A stretch of 64,000 bases of DNA from Rhynchosporium graminicola. Its lineage: Eukaryota; Ascomycota; Leotiomycetes; Helotiales; Ploettnerulaceae. Both the position numbers and the translations under genes were made by a program. The notes beneath the pieces are model-generated. The model searched no databases and had not been told where the DNA came from. It saw only the letters and a list, made by a program, of their open reading frames with translations. This document shows positions 22,063-33,120 of the stretch, piece by piece (positions within the stretch are counted from its first letter, which is position 1; each line of letters starts with the position of its first letter). The stretch lies in the NCBI GenBank assembly GCA_900074885.1, contig FJUW01000051.1:191036-255035 (forward strand). Direction: 5' to 3'.

Positions 22063-23587
22063 CTATAATTTTGCGCTAATAACTTCTCCCTTCAAACTCC
22101 TCCGAACCTCCTCAGCACCTCTTACACCACTCCTCACAGCACCCTCCATGTACCCACTCCAGACATCACTCGTCTCAGTGCCTACAAAATGAAGATTTCC
22201 AACCACCTCTTTCAGCGCACACGACCCGCCTACACTCGTCAACAACCCTGGACCCATGACCGGACATGGTGCTCCTTTGCTATACTGCTCCTTACTCCAC
22301 TCTTGCTCAAAGATCTCTACCGGTTTATAGGCTTCTTCTTTATTACCGAATATGTTGGATACTTGAGCAAGAACTTGAGCCCTTCGCTCATGTTGGGGAA
22401 GTTTGGACCATGCGAGACCGGGTGCGCCACCGACGAAGCATGTCAGACAGTAGTGGTTATCAGCTGAGACGGATGTGTCTCGGATCACGGCCGAGGGTGT
22501 TTGGTAGGAGATGGCTAAACCGCATGACTTTTGACTTGCGGGTGTCGGCTTCGTCCACCAGGGTGTGTCGTAGCAGAGGATCATTTTGCTGTAATAACCG
22601 TGCATAGTGCTTGACGCGATAACGGCCTTTGTACCAGACAGAGGCGGCGAGATGGTGATATCGTTGTATAGAGGTGTGGGAATGCTGAGGATGACTTTCG
22701 TGGATCTGAAAGTCTTACCAGTAGCTGTAGTTACTGTCACGATGTTGCCGGAATCTGAGATGGAGGCTACAGGCGTTGAGAGGTGGACCGTTTTTGGCCT
22801 GAGCATGGCCGCAAGACCGATTGCCATCTGTTGCGAACCTGATATCGTCAGAAGAAATCATAGATTACGTGGCTGATTGGAAGGTGGCTACCTTTCCTGA
22901 ACCTAAGATACTGGCCACCATGCTTCTGATCCGAACGCAGCTGCTTCAACCCCCCACCTTTCCCAGTGTACTCGATGAAAAACTGGGCACTGATAGTACT
23001 GGCCTCAATTCCAAGCATCACTCGAGTCCAGATACGTATCATGTCAACAGTCTTTTCCGAAGCGTCTTTGCTGATAGCGAATTGCTCCAGAGACATCTGA
23101 TCGTAGTTCTCTACGCTGCTGGCTTTTGAGCCATAAGCTACTGAGAGATCGTGGATAGTATCTCGAATTCTCTCAAAATCCGTGACTTGAGCTTCAGAGA
23201 ACTGTAAACCGTCAAGAAAGATCTTTTGTATATGCAGCAAGTTATAAGAGTCCTTACTTTTGGCGAGGTTCCATATGGGAAAGCGTGCGTAGCGCCATCT
23301 TTATCCTGAAATATACAATCTCCATCTACATTCTGTTCCAAAAGCTCAATTCTAAATCGCTGGGTCAAGGCATATACAAACGCTTGATTTGTATCATTTA
23401 TCCAAGCTGCTCCAATATCGACATGTCCTTTACCATCGGCACGAGGGACGGACCAAGTCTTGCCACCCACTCGATCCCGAGCTTCCAGGACGAGAAAGGA
23501 AAGACCTGCTTGTTGTATATCGTGGGCTGCTTGAAGACCGCTGAGACCGGCTCCAACAATGATCACGTCGTACGATGGCTCTGACAT
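22063..23587 (-). CDS. Flavin-containing amine oxidase (monoamine oxidase family)
   Basis: This FAD enzyme oxidises amines to imines or aldehydes with hydrogen peroxide. Three minus-strand exons, 23587-23258, 23201-22892 and 22838-22063, give 471 residues. The dinucleotide-binding motif VIIVGAGLSGLQAA lies at residues 8-21, followed by VLEARDRVGGKTWS and DIGAAWIND, which are standard in this family. The C-terminal FAD-contact region LHFVGTETSDVWSGYMEGAV is intact. The ATG at 23587 is chosen because MSEPSYDVIIVG places the Rossmann motif at the usual distance; an in-frame start 15 codons upstream is possible. There is no peroxisomal tripeptide (end SAKL). Introns are 56 and 53 bases. It is transcribed away from the dioxygenase gene at 24168 and shares its upstream region, so co-regulation is plausible. 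The substrate cannot be told. Confidence 0.92.
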
Positions 23588-24167
23588 TTTGATGGTAGGT
23601 ATTGTTGACGACCGGGAACCGAGTGAAGACAAATTATGAAATATGTCTTGAGATCATCACATGGATTACAACAAACAAGTTGATCTGTAGATCCCGGCTT
23701 TGACGTAGCAAGTGCCTCGTGGTATAAGTGGGATGGTAGATTCGCGGTCTCCTACTCTAAAATCAATGCGGTAGCTGGATAATTATGAGTGTGATTGGAC
23801 AAAGTAGAATAATGGGTCGAAAGTGGGAGGCTTTGAAGCAGTTCGGGATCTCCTTCCCTCACTAATATAAGTAATGCGGGGTCACGAGTTTTAACCTCGA
23901 TCAACAAGCCAAGAGCGAATACCCGGCTATTGAATGAGCCCTCATACCGTCAAGAAGCGTCTACTACCCCGTTTGCCAATGACTCACAATGGAGACTAAA
24001 AAGCCTATCAGATTATAGAAAAGAGGAGCCGAACAGCTCCTGCCTAGTAGTCGGTATTCATTCCTGTCTATCATAATCGCTTTATTGTATCGCCAAATCA
24101 CCCTCCGTACCGTCACAGGATCATTCTGATTCTTCGACGAATCTCTTCTCCTTGCCAACAAATCATA
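23588..24167. promoter_or_regulatory. Shared divergent promoter region
   Basis: These 580 bases separate the start codons of the amine oxidase (-) and the dioxygenase (+). I see no coding frame of note. The position suggests common control of both genes, but no specific factor-binding motif could be identified with confidence. Confidence 0.5.
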
Positions 24168-25256
24168 ATGGGTTCCATGGAAAAGCCTTCGTTGCAATAC
24201 ATCCATCGAGACGAGGAAGATAAGATCATACAGGCCATTGTACAAGATGGCGGTGTTATCATCAAGAACTTTGTAAGTGTGGAAGCTGTTGATCGTGCAA
24301 CTGCGGACGCACGGCCCTACCTCGAGAAGGATAAAGCCTGGAAGGTACGCACTCATTTTATCTCTGTAGCTATAGCATTCACTCATGTCATTGTAGGGAG
24401 ATCTCTTCCCACCCGAGACGAGGCGATGCTGTCGTCTTGTCGGCCGATCACCAACCGTGAGAGAGTGGCTAGTGGATCCGCTCTTGACAAAGCTTCTCGA
24501 TACCTTTGTCGACAAGACCACTCACAATTGGTATGGAAAGACTAAGCACACATACACCAGCAAAGCCATTGTTAACACTGGCCTGACGCTGCAAATCGGG
24601 CCTGGGGGAAAGGCCCAGAGATTGCACAGAGATGACAAGAACTTTCATGTCGATCATCAAGATCAGACCAAGACGGGCTATCGTATTGGGTCTGACGTCG
24701 AACTTTCGCTCTTGATTCCCGGTATTGCTACGACGGTGGAAAATGGAGCTACCCAAGTATGTGAACTACTTAGTTCGAGAGGGGAAAATTGCTCACGATT
24801 GACAGGTCATTCCTGGCTCTCATCTATGGGATGGGAATCGTAGTCCTAGCGTTGATGAGATTTGCTACGCTGTGATGGAAAAGGGTGACTGCCTCGCATT
24901 TTTAGGCGGTTTGTATCATGCCGGTGGGCATAACTCAACAACTGACCAGCATCGACCCGTCCATGATCTATCTTTCGTTCGTGGCTACTTGAGACAAGAA
25001 GTGAGAGAATCTGATCATCCTGACTCGATCTATACTGACACAAGAAATGCAGGAGAATGCATATCTCGCTTTCTCAACAGAAGAAGTTCTGTCTTGGCCA
25101 TTCGAGGTCCAACAGAGAATGGGATATACTGTCTCAAGTCCCAATCTTGGATTTGTCGATTTTATTCAACCCTACAAGTATATTGCAGGCGATTTTGACC
25201 CGAATCAACCTGGAGATCTGGATTCGAGCCAGGAATCTAATCAAGCAGCTGCATGA
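24168..25256 (+). CDS. Phytanoyl-CoA dioxygenase (PhyH) family protein
   Basis: This is an Fe(II)/2-oxoglutarate-dependent oxygenase of the PhyH superfamily, which in fungi includes many secondary-metabolite tailoring enzymes. Four exons, 24168-24344, 24397-24756, 24806-25000 and 25053-25256, give 311 residues with clean phase-0 joins. The metal facial triad is visible as H-x-D in QRLHRDDKN (near residue 133) and a distal His in GLYHAGGHNST (near 217). VIPGSHLWDGNR before it is a family signature. The C-terminus is FVDFIQPYKYIAGDFDP then a Gln/Ser tail. The length fits the family. Its head-to-head neighbour is an amine oxidase, so the two could act on one nitrogen-containing metabolite; this is inference, as no backbone synthase is in the window. 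Confidence 0.9.
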
Positions 25257-26191
25257 TGTAGCATTTGGGAAAAAAAGAAAGACGCGAAAGTAACCACATG
25301 TCGCCCAAAATTTGTGCATCAGCGTGAAAAGCGTTGTACTTGTGGTCTGATGTACCTTCTCATGTAATGCAGAGTTGATAATCTTATTCCATGCTATACT
25401 CTAATTTGTGATGAACAACTATTCGAGGCCAAGTAAATTGGTCCTGGTGAAGCAAACACGTCCTTCCTCAAAGATTGACATTTAGTAAAATCATCAACTG
25501 TTCTTATTACTCTGGTGAATCATTCAAGTCATGTTTCGTGACACTTCCGCGATGTCAAACCCTGGGTATTAGACGTTCCGCAAACAATCTCTCCAAAGTC
25601 ACAAAATTTGATGATTCAATGATGGTACATTTCAGACAAAGGTTTATTTGCTGTTGTAGGATTGTTCACGCCTCGATCCATGAGCTTTGACCGGGCTAGA
25701 ATATCCTGATGTATTATTAGCGATGCTTTTGTCTTTGCTTCGTCGAATTCCGGATGAAACCATGTATGAGAGGAAATAGGAAGGTGCAATTGGCAGATGA
25801 AGTATGACCGAAATTTGGAGAGGAATAGAAGTCCGGAAGTGTAAGCGCATTCTAGCGGTCGATCAAATTAGGATTGAGGAATTCATAACAGGGTCCTATG
25901 GGGGATGATCTATTACAGCATGTCAAGCTGCTATTTCTACATATGTCAGGCAGTTGTTACATACGTCACAAGTACGACACGGAAGTTCAAAAACTGCCAA
26001 GATGTCAATGGATCTATTGAAGTCCAATCGATATCTAAAATTCGCGGACTGCCCTGACACGCCGGCCAGGTCCCACAGCCAAACAAGAAATCCATGGCCT
26101 GAGAATTGTCGCTCTTGCCCACAGAACACAGCATCTCAAAGAGGACAGAAACTACAGACCAGCACTAAACATAGGAAAGTGCCTTGACATC
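25257..26191. other. Intergenic between convergent genes
   Basis: These 935 bases hold the 3' ends of the dioxygenase gene and of the minus-strand 214-residue gene. Short open frames on both strands (for example 25923-26187) have no domain, start context or splice logic. I see nothing else. Confidence 0.55.
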
Positions 26192-26883
26192 TCAAGCCTT
26201 TCCCTTGCCCTTTGCACCTCCCTTAGCAACTTCCTTAGCCTTTTGCACCTTCTCGGCATCCAAGCGATCCTTGTAAGCCAAATGAAGCATCAAATCCTCC
26301 CAGTTCTCGCTGGCTGCCCAAATATTCTCTGTATCCCACACTCCATCGTTCCACTTCTTGGACAAATTGACCTTGGCCTTGACGGGAATTGGCTTTGGAC
26401 CGGGGCCCTCGCCGAGGATGACAGGTGCTGGTACAGGGACTACTTTCTTGCGCGAGTAGGTGAAGATTGGGGAAGAAGGAGCAGGTCTGTACTTGTTGTA
26501 TGCGGGATTAGGTCTGTATGGATAACCTACCAATGTTAGCTTAGCTTCGAAAAAGTAGAACATTCCTACTCACGAGCCTCTCCGCATCTAGCAACCTCAT
26601 ACAATTGTCCAGTAAGTTGATCGATTAATCCAGCCAAGACGGATCCCCCAGCGTTGAGGATTAAGAAGGTGTGACGACGACCAACGATAGCGATCAGTCT
26701 CTCAGCTCTGTCATAGAGATGGCCGCGCATTCGCTCATACGTTGTGTCAATGGTCTCGATGATTTTGCCTGCTTGAGTACCGAGCTTGACGCGTCGGAGC
26801 GCGCTTTCGACATCTGCGGAGAAGCGGTCGAGGAGATCTTTCAGAACCACTTGCAAGTCATCGATGAATTCTAATTCTGGCAT
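26192..26883 (-). CDS. Conserved-looking 214-residue protein, function unknown
   Basis: Two exons on the minus strand, 26883-26574 and 26526-26192, are joined across a 47-base intron (gtgagt ... gtag) that restores one frame reading ARCGEA|RYPYRPNP. The N-terminal half is helical and ordered: MPELEFIDDLQVVLKDLLDR, then ERMRGHLYDRAERLIAIVGR, and a hydrophobic LILNAGGSVLAGLIDQL that could be a membrane or buried helix. The middle is Pro/Tyr-rich and the tail is Lys/Ala/Gly-rich (AKGGAKGKGKA). WNDGVWDTENIWAASENWED is a notable Trp-rich block. I do not recognise the family. The ATG at 26883 follows a leader with a 13-base tandem repeat. Confidence 0.75.
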
Positions 26884-27003
26884 TATGAGTTTGTCCGGAC
26901 ACGATTGTTGAGGTGGTTTTGAAAATTGGTCTTGACTGACGAAGCCTCGAAATGATATGGATTGTAGTTGAGGATATCGAAAGTTTCGAGTTCGAGTTCG
27001 AAG

Positions 27004-27061
27004 TCGAGATTTGATGTCGAGATTTGATGTCGAGATTTGATGTCGAGATTTGATGTCGAGA
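27004..27061. repeat. 13-base tandem repeat in gene leader
   Basis: The unit cgagatttgatgt is repeated about four times, nearly perfectly, some 130 bases upstream of the ATG of the 214-residue minus-strand gene. It lies in the likely 5' leader or core promoter. Confidence 0.9.
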
Positions 27062-27218
27062 ATGTGGAGAATGTCGAAGGAAGCAGGAAGTAGGTTGCGG
27101 GTGGAAACTTATAGTCGCAAGAGCTCGCTTGTTGACAGTCCACCTCGCTTAGCTGGCGAGCCAAGGAGTTGCGACAGATGATCAATACGACAAATTTGAC
27201 CAATCAGTGAGGACCGTA

Positions 27219-27269
27219 GCGCTATATATGATTGATTGAATTTTGATTGATTGATTGTTTATATAGCGC
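27219..27269. repeat. Inverted repeat gcgctatata / tatatagcgc
   Basis: Ten-base perfect arms (27219-27228 and 27260-27269) enclose a loop built from gattgatt repeats. It could be a small transposon terminus, an element footprint or a regulatory palindrome. The gattgattg stretch inside is itself a short tandem repeat. Confidence 0.6.
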
Positions 27270-27868
27270 ACTATGAACTCGCATTAGCACGCGTCAGCAC
27301 GCGTTCTAATGAACGCGTCTATTTATATGAATCAATAAAGATGCTAGGCGTCGAAGCGCGCGGTTCACAGAATATGCAAACTTGCGTTTTTGGCAAGCAA
27401 TGAATACGATAGTCATTAGAAGTGACGATCATCTGAAATATATGGGCAGATTTTGGAGGGGAGAGGATTCCAGAGGCTTCAAATATACGAGATATAAGTT
27501 ACCACTCTACTATAAAGCGCTCGCAATTCTGGAATATAATCTTATTCAATTTACATTGGTACGTATGTACGCCCGTCCACCATTCAGTCCGCCGGATCGC
27601 GCAATTGTGCAAGCTTCAGATGTCTCAAAAGACTTGGACTCAAGAAAACGCAGCTCATTGAGGTAGTCCCACGTCAGCTCCCGATACAACGTTTTCAATA
27701 CCACCCCAGTCCTCCTAATTACGCAGCAGTCTGTCCTCCCCTATCTTTGACATAGCTTCATACTTCTTCTTCGTGTTTGTAGGAGGCAATTTTAGGCAAT
27801 GCCCTTCGTCAGGACCGAGCTTCGATGCCGAAACAAACTTCTCCATCGGGGCAATATGAAAATTGTCT

Positions 27869-28316
27869 TTATGATAAATATCGGCAGCATGAATAAAAAA
27901 TTCGCACTGTAAATAACGAGATAGGTTGTGTGTTGACCTGGGCAGCTATATCTCGCCTTGTAAAGTTAATAATTGGTTCGGAATCGTCCTCTTCAGTACT
28001 TACTGGCTCAGCTGCCATGAACAGATACCTCTATCAAATGCTTAACGAGAGAGTTGATGTCCCGCGTCAAACTAGTCTCTATAGCATCGATGACCGCTTT
28101 GGCCCTTATGAGACCCATAGCTTGCCTCAACTCCAGCAACGCAATTTTCGAAATGGCATTCATCTGTCTGCGAAACGTTCGCATGTCCTCGGCGATACAT
28201 CCAAGGTCCGTTCCATACTAGACCTTGCCGGTGGCTGCCTCGAAATTGGCATCCATTTGGTTATAGACAAGTTCAGTAGTCTTGTAAAGAAACTCATTGG
28301 TAGTGTTAGGTGCCAT
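27869..28316 (-). pseudogene. Decayed helical protein gene, family unknown
   Basis: From ATG at 28316 the minus strand reads MAPNTTNEFLYKTTELVYNQ, then ...NFEAATGKV, a TAG at 28218-28220, and continues in the same frame with GTDLGCIAEDMRTFRRQMN and ALLELRQAMGLIRAKAVID as far as a TGA at 28008-28010. An overlapping frame then gives MAAEPVSTEEDDSEPIINFT to a TAA at 27869-27871. This looks like one amphipathic protein with a nonsense change and a frameshift. A CAG-to-TAG change would explain the first stop. I do not know the family. The plus-strand frame of 170 residues here is its shadow. Confidence 0.4.
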
Positions 28317-29619
28317 CTTGTACGTGAGGCGATTCTAGGCCAAATTTTGGAGGAACATTCGAAGTGTTTTTGTTGCGCAATGTATTGTCAGGTAGGGTGT
28401 CGTCTTGGTACAATGCGCGAAGAGTCGGACGATGTCAACTGACGTTCGATATGAGAAGGTAGAATGTGTGGTGCGTCGAGAAGTTTATTCGCACCAGCTA
28501 GTTCGCCCGCACGAAAGAATATAGCTGATTTACTAGTTTAGCTAGACGCATAAGGATTCACTGGATTACCGACAAAATAAGCAATACAACTGAAACAGGA
28601 GTGATTGGCGCGTATTCTATTGTATTTGCAATGCAGTATTTATATGATAGTGAGTTTTCCCTTACGCGTCAAGGCGCGTATAGATATAGCCCAACTTAGA
28701 TTTATATAAGTATAAGGTGTCGTATAAGTACTCAAGCTCAAGGTGGTATATGTCTTTTTGGACGAAGTGACAAAATTTAGCAAAAGGCTTGAAGGCTTAA
28801 AATTTATGATAGAATATAAAAAAGTGGTATAAGCAAGTAGAGCTAACGTATCCATATTGTAAGATTATATCATATTATGATATAAACACTTGCAATCAAT
28901 TGCACCACAAAATGTCTTTGATAATATAAAATATAGAGACAAGACCCTAAGACTGGGTAAATCATAAACTCAAAAGCTAGCGAGGCGGCTGTATCTCAAC
29001 TCCCTTGAGGTATCATTCTCAGATAATCGACTGTTGAAAGAAACTCTAATAATTTTAGCTGACTTTATCCGTAGCTGAAAAGCGAGGTCGCGTATTGCTA
29101 CGTGGGAACGTGGAAGACTATGAGATATTGAGACAGAAACGAAGGATAGAGTACAAATGCGCACAGCCGTGGAAGATGAGAATAGAGGATCGTGATCAAA
29201 GCCGGGACTTGATTGTGAAAAGAATAATCTCAAAAACCAGGTCGCACGCAGGGAAACAAACATAGCAGCCCACGAGCTTCGCACAGGGGCTTTTCTCGCT
29301 TGATAGCGCACCACCGGAATTGAGCGACGCAAAGCAACAAAAGTAGAGTGGACGGCACGCGTTCCAACGCATTTGTAAAGAGACGGTGACTATCTGTTTA
29401 CGCTTCAAGGTCCGTGGTAACATGACTCCGTTCGGCTTTTATATAGGTGATTCAGTGTAACGCGTTGGATGCGCTCAATCTCAAGTGAATACTGGGTCTT
29501 TATGAAGGCAACGAGAGCTGGGAAAAAAAAACCGACAAGGTCTAGAAATCTTACGGAATTAAAATTAAATATTATGAGGAAGTCAGAGCTGAGTTATTTG
29601 TATCACAAGATCATGTCAT

Positions 29620-29905
29620 AATGTGATGCAAGCATATGCCATATGCAGAACACAGAAGCAAACTTTACCAGCATTGGCTGGCTGTATAGGAGCTTCAGAG
29701 CATCCTCTTCACGCTCCTCCTCACCCTTCTCAGAAACGATAAAATGCTCCTGCTCCCTCCTCGTGATGTCTTTCTCTATTATCTTCTTGTTGCCGCGCTT
29801 GAATTTGAAAGGGGTAAGCTTTGAGTCGTGATCCTTGCCACAGAATAAGTCATTGCACCTCCTGCGTAGCCATTCCAGTCGCCTGTTCGGTATTCGTCAT
29901 TCTCA
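29620..29905 (-). pseudogene. Decayed coding remnant
   Basis: A minus-strand frame without stops reads NRRLEWLRRRCNDLFCGKDH and continues highly charged (KKIIEKDITRREQEHFIVSE, then ...REEDALKLLYSQP). An overlapping frame reads ENDEYRTGDWNGYAGGAMTY. Both look protein-like, suggesting a frameshift between them. No start or domain is recognised. Confidence 0.25.
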
Positions 29906-30542
29906 AAAGAGCCTAACCCAGTTTAGTATTCATGCTCTTCGTTATATGTAGATACAGTAATGATCTTGTAAAGTTTTACAACGATTTCTCCAAGCCAAAA
30001 TTGCAATTAGAGATTCGTCGAGAAGGAGAAAACAGGATCTTGGGCTCAAAATCGAAGTCATGAATGAAATTATTTTTTTGTAACGAGCAAAAAGCGTGAG
30101 AAAGACTCACTCACGAAGGCGACACGGGAGAAGAACAAGTCTGATGTATTGTCTTCCTTTAGCAACAGGAAAGGAAAGCTCTTGATCATGCGTTCTTGAA
30201 TGAACCTACCTTAATCTCACAATAATAGTATCGAAGAGTGTTTTCCCTGTATTGGTATCATAAAAGGAATAATAGCAGAGAAGCAATACTCCTCGATCAG
30301 GCAAATCGAATATTTTTAGAATAGCTACTTGCTGTAGCCTTGTACTGCGGTACAAAATACCACGATGCCTCACTCGTCTTCAAAAAATCCTGCCATATCA
30401 ATGTAAGCACAGCCCAGGTGTATTTGATGACGATAATTCTCAAATCGTATAACAAACGTGACCGAAATGTCATGAAGCAATGCATTATATCTAAGACAAA
30501 CCACCACAGCCCAAGAACTATCGTAACGCAACCAGACACCTC

Positions 30543-32600
30543 CTACCTAGATACATCAGTTGAATCGTTCATGATTCCATCAACACATCCTTTTAGCCTA
30601 TTCACGAAGGACATATACTTGCGCTTTGTCGGGGGCGTCCGATTTCTTGCTCCAGGACTGTCTGGCCTTTTCGGTGAAGCTATCATCGAGTGGCGAAGCA
30701 TGCTAGATCCATCAAGAGATCTCATTGCATTTACGGTCCTAATGAAAGCGGGATCTTGCTCGTTCAGCTCATTCATTTTATTTGGGGTGCTTGGCGATGG
30801 TTGTGTAAAGGCGCGAGGGATACGAGACTTCGATGCAGATGCAGGTGTGCATGGTCGAAGTGTGGTTCCAATCTTAGCAGGTTGAAACAACTCCGGGATT
30901 GCAGGCGTAGTTGATTCAGGCGTCGAGTTAAGTGGAGGCTCTAGTCTTTTGAAAGCTACCTCAATTGCAGAGGGTTCTGATAGATGCAGCTCTGGAAATA
31001 CCATTTCTGGAAGAAGAGCCTGGTATGCCTGCGCATGGTCTTCTGTGTGCAGCTCATGCTGCTCTGATTCTACACTCCCATCTTCTCTTGTACTTTCATC
31101 GGCCTTGGTGTCATCTTCTACCTTTGCATCTTCCTCGTCTTTGGTTGGAATGATCGGGTCATCGAAGCGTGGGCTCAGAGTATAGTTGGAAGACTTTGGC
31201 GAAGTCGAATACCAGCTCATTTGATCCTCCATCTCTTTGAAAAAGCTACGAGTTTGCTGGAATTGGAGCTGGCCAAACTCCGTCGAGACTAGAGAAATAG
31301 GAGTTGGGGGTTCGGATGTACATGGCTCCAACGATCGTGGTTCTGACAATGTCAATAGCGGAGGAGCGAATGGCCAAGCGTTGTTTTCTGGAATCTCATA
31401 TTCTGGCGCCTCGTTTCCGTATCTGAACATGGAGTTCAAGAGTTCTCTAGAATATGCATCTGGAAATCCCGAAATTCTGCACTGCTGAAGCATTCCCCGG
31501 AGGTGGATCAGACTGTCGCACAGGTTCAAGACATCGTTAGGACAATATCGATCTGCTTTTATTAGCATAGCATATTTTCGAGATTCACGACACTGACCTT
31601 TTGAGCTATCTACCCAGGTATCATTCATATCTCTAAAGCCAGCATACCGTCTACACATCAAATGGAGCTCCGCAATCGATGACTCGGCATGACGCTCACC
31701 CAAACCACACACAATTGAGTCCAGCAGATGCTTTGTCTTGCTCATCCTGTACCCGAACATCTTGGCATCTTTTAATTGACTGCATCCAAATTTGGTGAAG
31801 TCCACTTCGATCGTAATTCGCTGGAGTATAGAGAGGTATTGTATAAGCCAGACATGAGAAAGTGGAGAGAACCTGGGGCCGCTGAAGTCGTTCAAGGCGA
31901 TATGAAAGTGGTACTCGGTCCAGAAGTATACCATTAACTCTTTGCGAAGCATGCTGAAAGAGCCTAGTCCACCGGCAACATGATCGAGGATATCCCATGG
32001 TGACGCGAAATAATATTCTGGAAAGACTGCCTTAGTAGCAAATGCAGGAGACAAGGAAACCTTCCGCTCCTCGTATGGGAAGCAGAAGCTGTAGATACGG
32101 CGCCTCACACTCGTGGGTAGTCGAAAAAGCGGGTGTACTAGTTCTTGTACCGCAGGATGGATGCGCACCAGGCGCTCGAACACCAGATCCTGCGCGTCCA
32201 GCTCTCTGGAACTGATCGTGGCCACGAGGTCGATATCTCTCTCGTAATCTGCGAACTTGGGAAACGGCTCCTGGTTCGATGGCACTATCCTGAGCGAACT
32301 CATCTTACTGGGAGTGCCTTCGAAGGCTGGGGAAGAGGTGTCAGGCTTCTTAAGAAATCCAGGACAAACATTTTGGCCAGGGGACGCATCGATATCGCCT
32401 AAGATTGGAGTTGTTCGAGGGGTGGAGATGCTGATGCATTCGATGTTGTTATTGATATTGTTTTCGATACCGTTGTTGTTGGAGTTGCTGAAAGGAGATA
32501 TCGATCGCAGCGAGCCGATGACCGACCTTCGGAGGGACACTGCAGATATGTTAGGGAGGCACAATAGAATAAATTAAAACTGCAATAGCGAGCACTTACT
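30543..32600 (-). CDS. F-box-like hypothetical protein
   Basis: This large minus-strand frame ends at 30543. The first in-frame ATG appears to be assembled by splicing: A at 32600 joined to TG at 32539-32538 across a 60-base intron with gtaagt, a ctaac branch site and ctgcag. An alternative start is the internal Met of MSSLRIVPSNQEPFPKF. A 42-base in-frame intron (31556-31597; gtcagt, tgctaat, aaaag) probably lies inside, giving about 651 residues. The recognisable part is HPLFRLPTSVRRRIYSFCFP, the LxxLPxxxRxxIY pattern of fungal F-box-like proteins, followed by an ordered domain (LRKELMVYFWTEYHFHIAL, then LQRITIEVDFTKFG) that looks leucine-rich. The C-terminal 300 residues are disordered and Ser/Pro/Glu-rich. 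A role in substrate binding for ubiquitylation is possible but unproven. Confidence 0.7.
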
Positions 32601-33120
32601 GATTATGTGATTGCGTAAGCAGCGGATGGGATTGGGTTTTTGCGAGATTTGTCGATATGGGAGCGTTGAGCAGCGCAAATGATTCTCGAAGCTGTGTTGT
32701 TGACAAATTTGGAAGGAGGCTTCGCTTCCGGATCGAGGCAAGAGCAAACAAGACACAATGTGGGGCTGCGAAATTTTCTGAAGGTGTCTCCCTTCATCGT
32801 TTCCATGTATAATTTTTCGCAACAATTCACTGAATAAGCTACTCTCTGTTAAAGTTGAATTAAATCTCCTTTAAAATTGCAATTTTGAGGGAATCACCAG
32901 TAATAATAAGCAGAAATTTTGGAACAATCGCGACAGGCAAACCTTCCAAGATCAGATGTCCACGAAGTATCGCAAGAGATTAGACTTAGTTTGTCGCGCC
33001 AGATACACCAGAAATTGCCAAACCTCCTACTGTCTCAACAAAGAAACTTATCTCTCCTGTCTGTCAACTCCAGACATTCATGGACTGCAGGAGATTATCG
33101 CTTCCTTAAAACATCTATCC
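32601..33120. other. Leader of F-box-like gene and short gap
   Basis: These bases include the likely 5' leader exon of the F-box-like gene. An upstream ATG opens a frame beginning METMKGDTFRKF that closes with TAA just before the splice donor, so it could be an upstream open frame. From 32830 to 33120 I see nothing of note. Confidence 0.4.

Larger units (their letters stand above)
26884..30542. other. AT-rich, gene-poor region with decayed genes
   Basis: This 3.7-kb stretch separates two minus-strand genes. It holds a 13-base repeat, an inverted repeat, a cluster of acgcgt/gcgcgt words (27290-27320, 27350, 28668-28680, 29460) and at least two decayed coding remnants, listed separately. Around 29070-29340 the plus strand also reads as a charged protein (NVEDYEILRQKRRIEYKC) broken by stops. 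The overall picture is a degenerating repeat or gene-relic zone. Confidence 0.5.

Noticed and set aside
27930..28442. 170-codon plus-strand frame
   Set aside because: The opposite strand gives a more protein-like sequence despite its stops, so this frame is taken as a shadow.
30340..30885. 181-codon plus-strand frame
   Set aside because: It overlaps the C-terminal part of the F-box-like gene on the other strand and has no domain.
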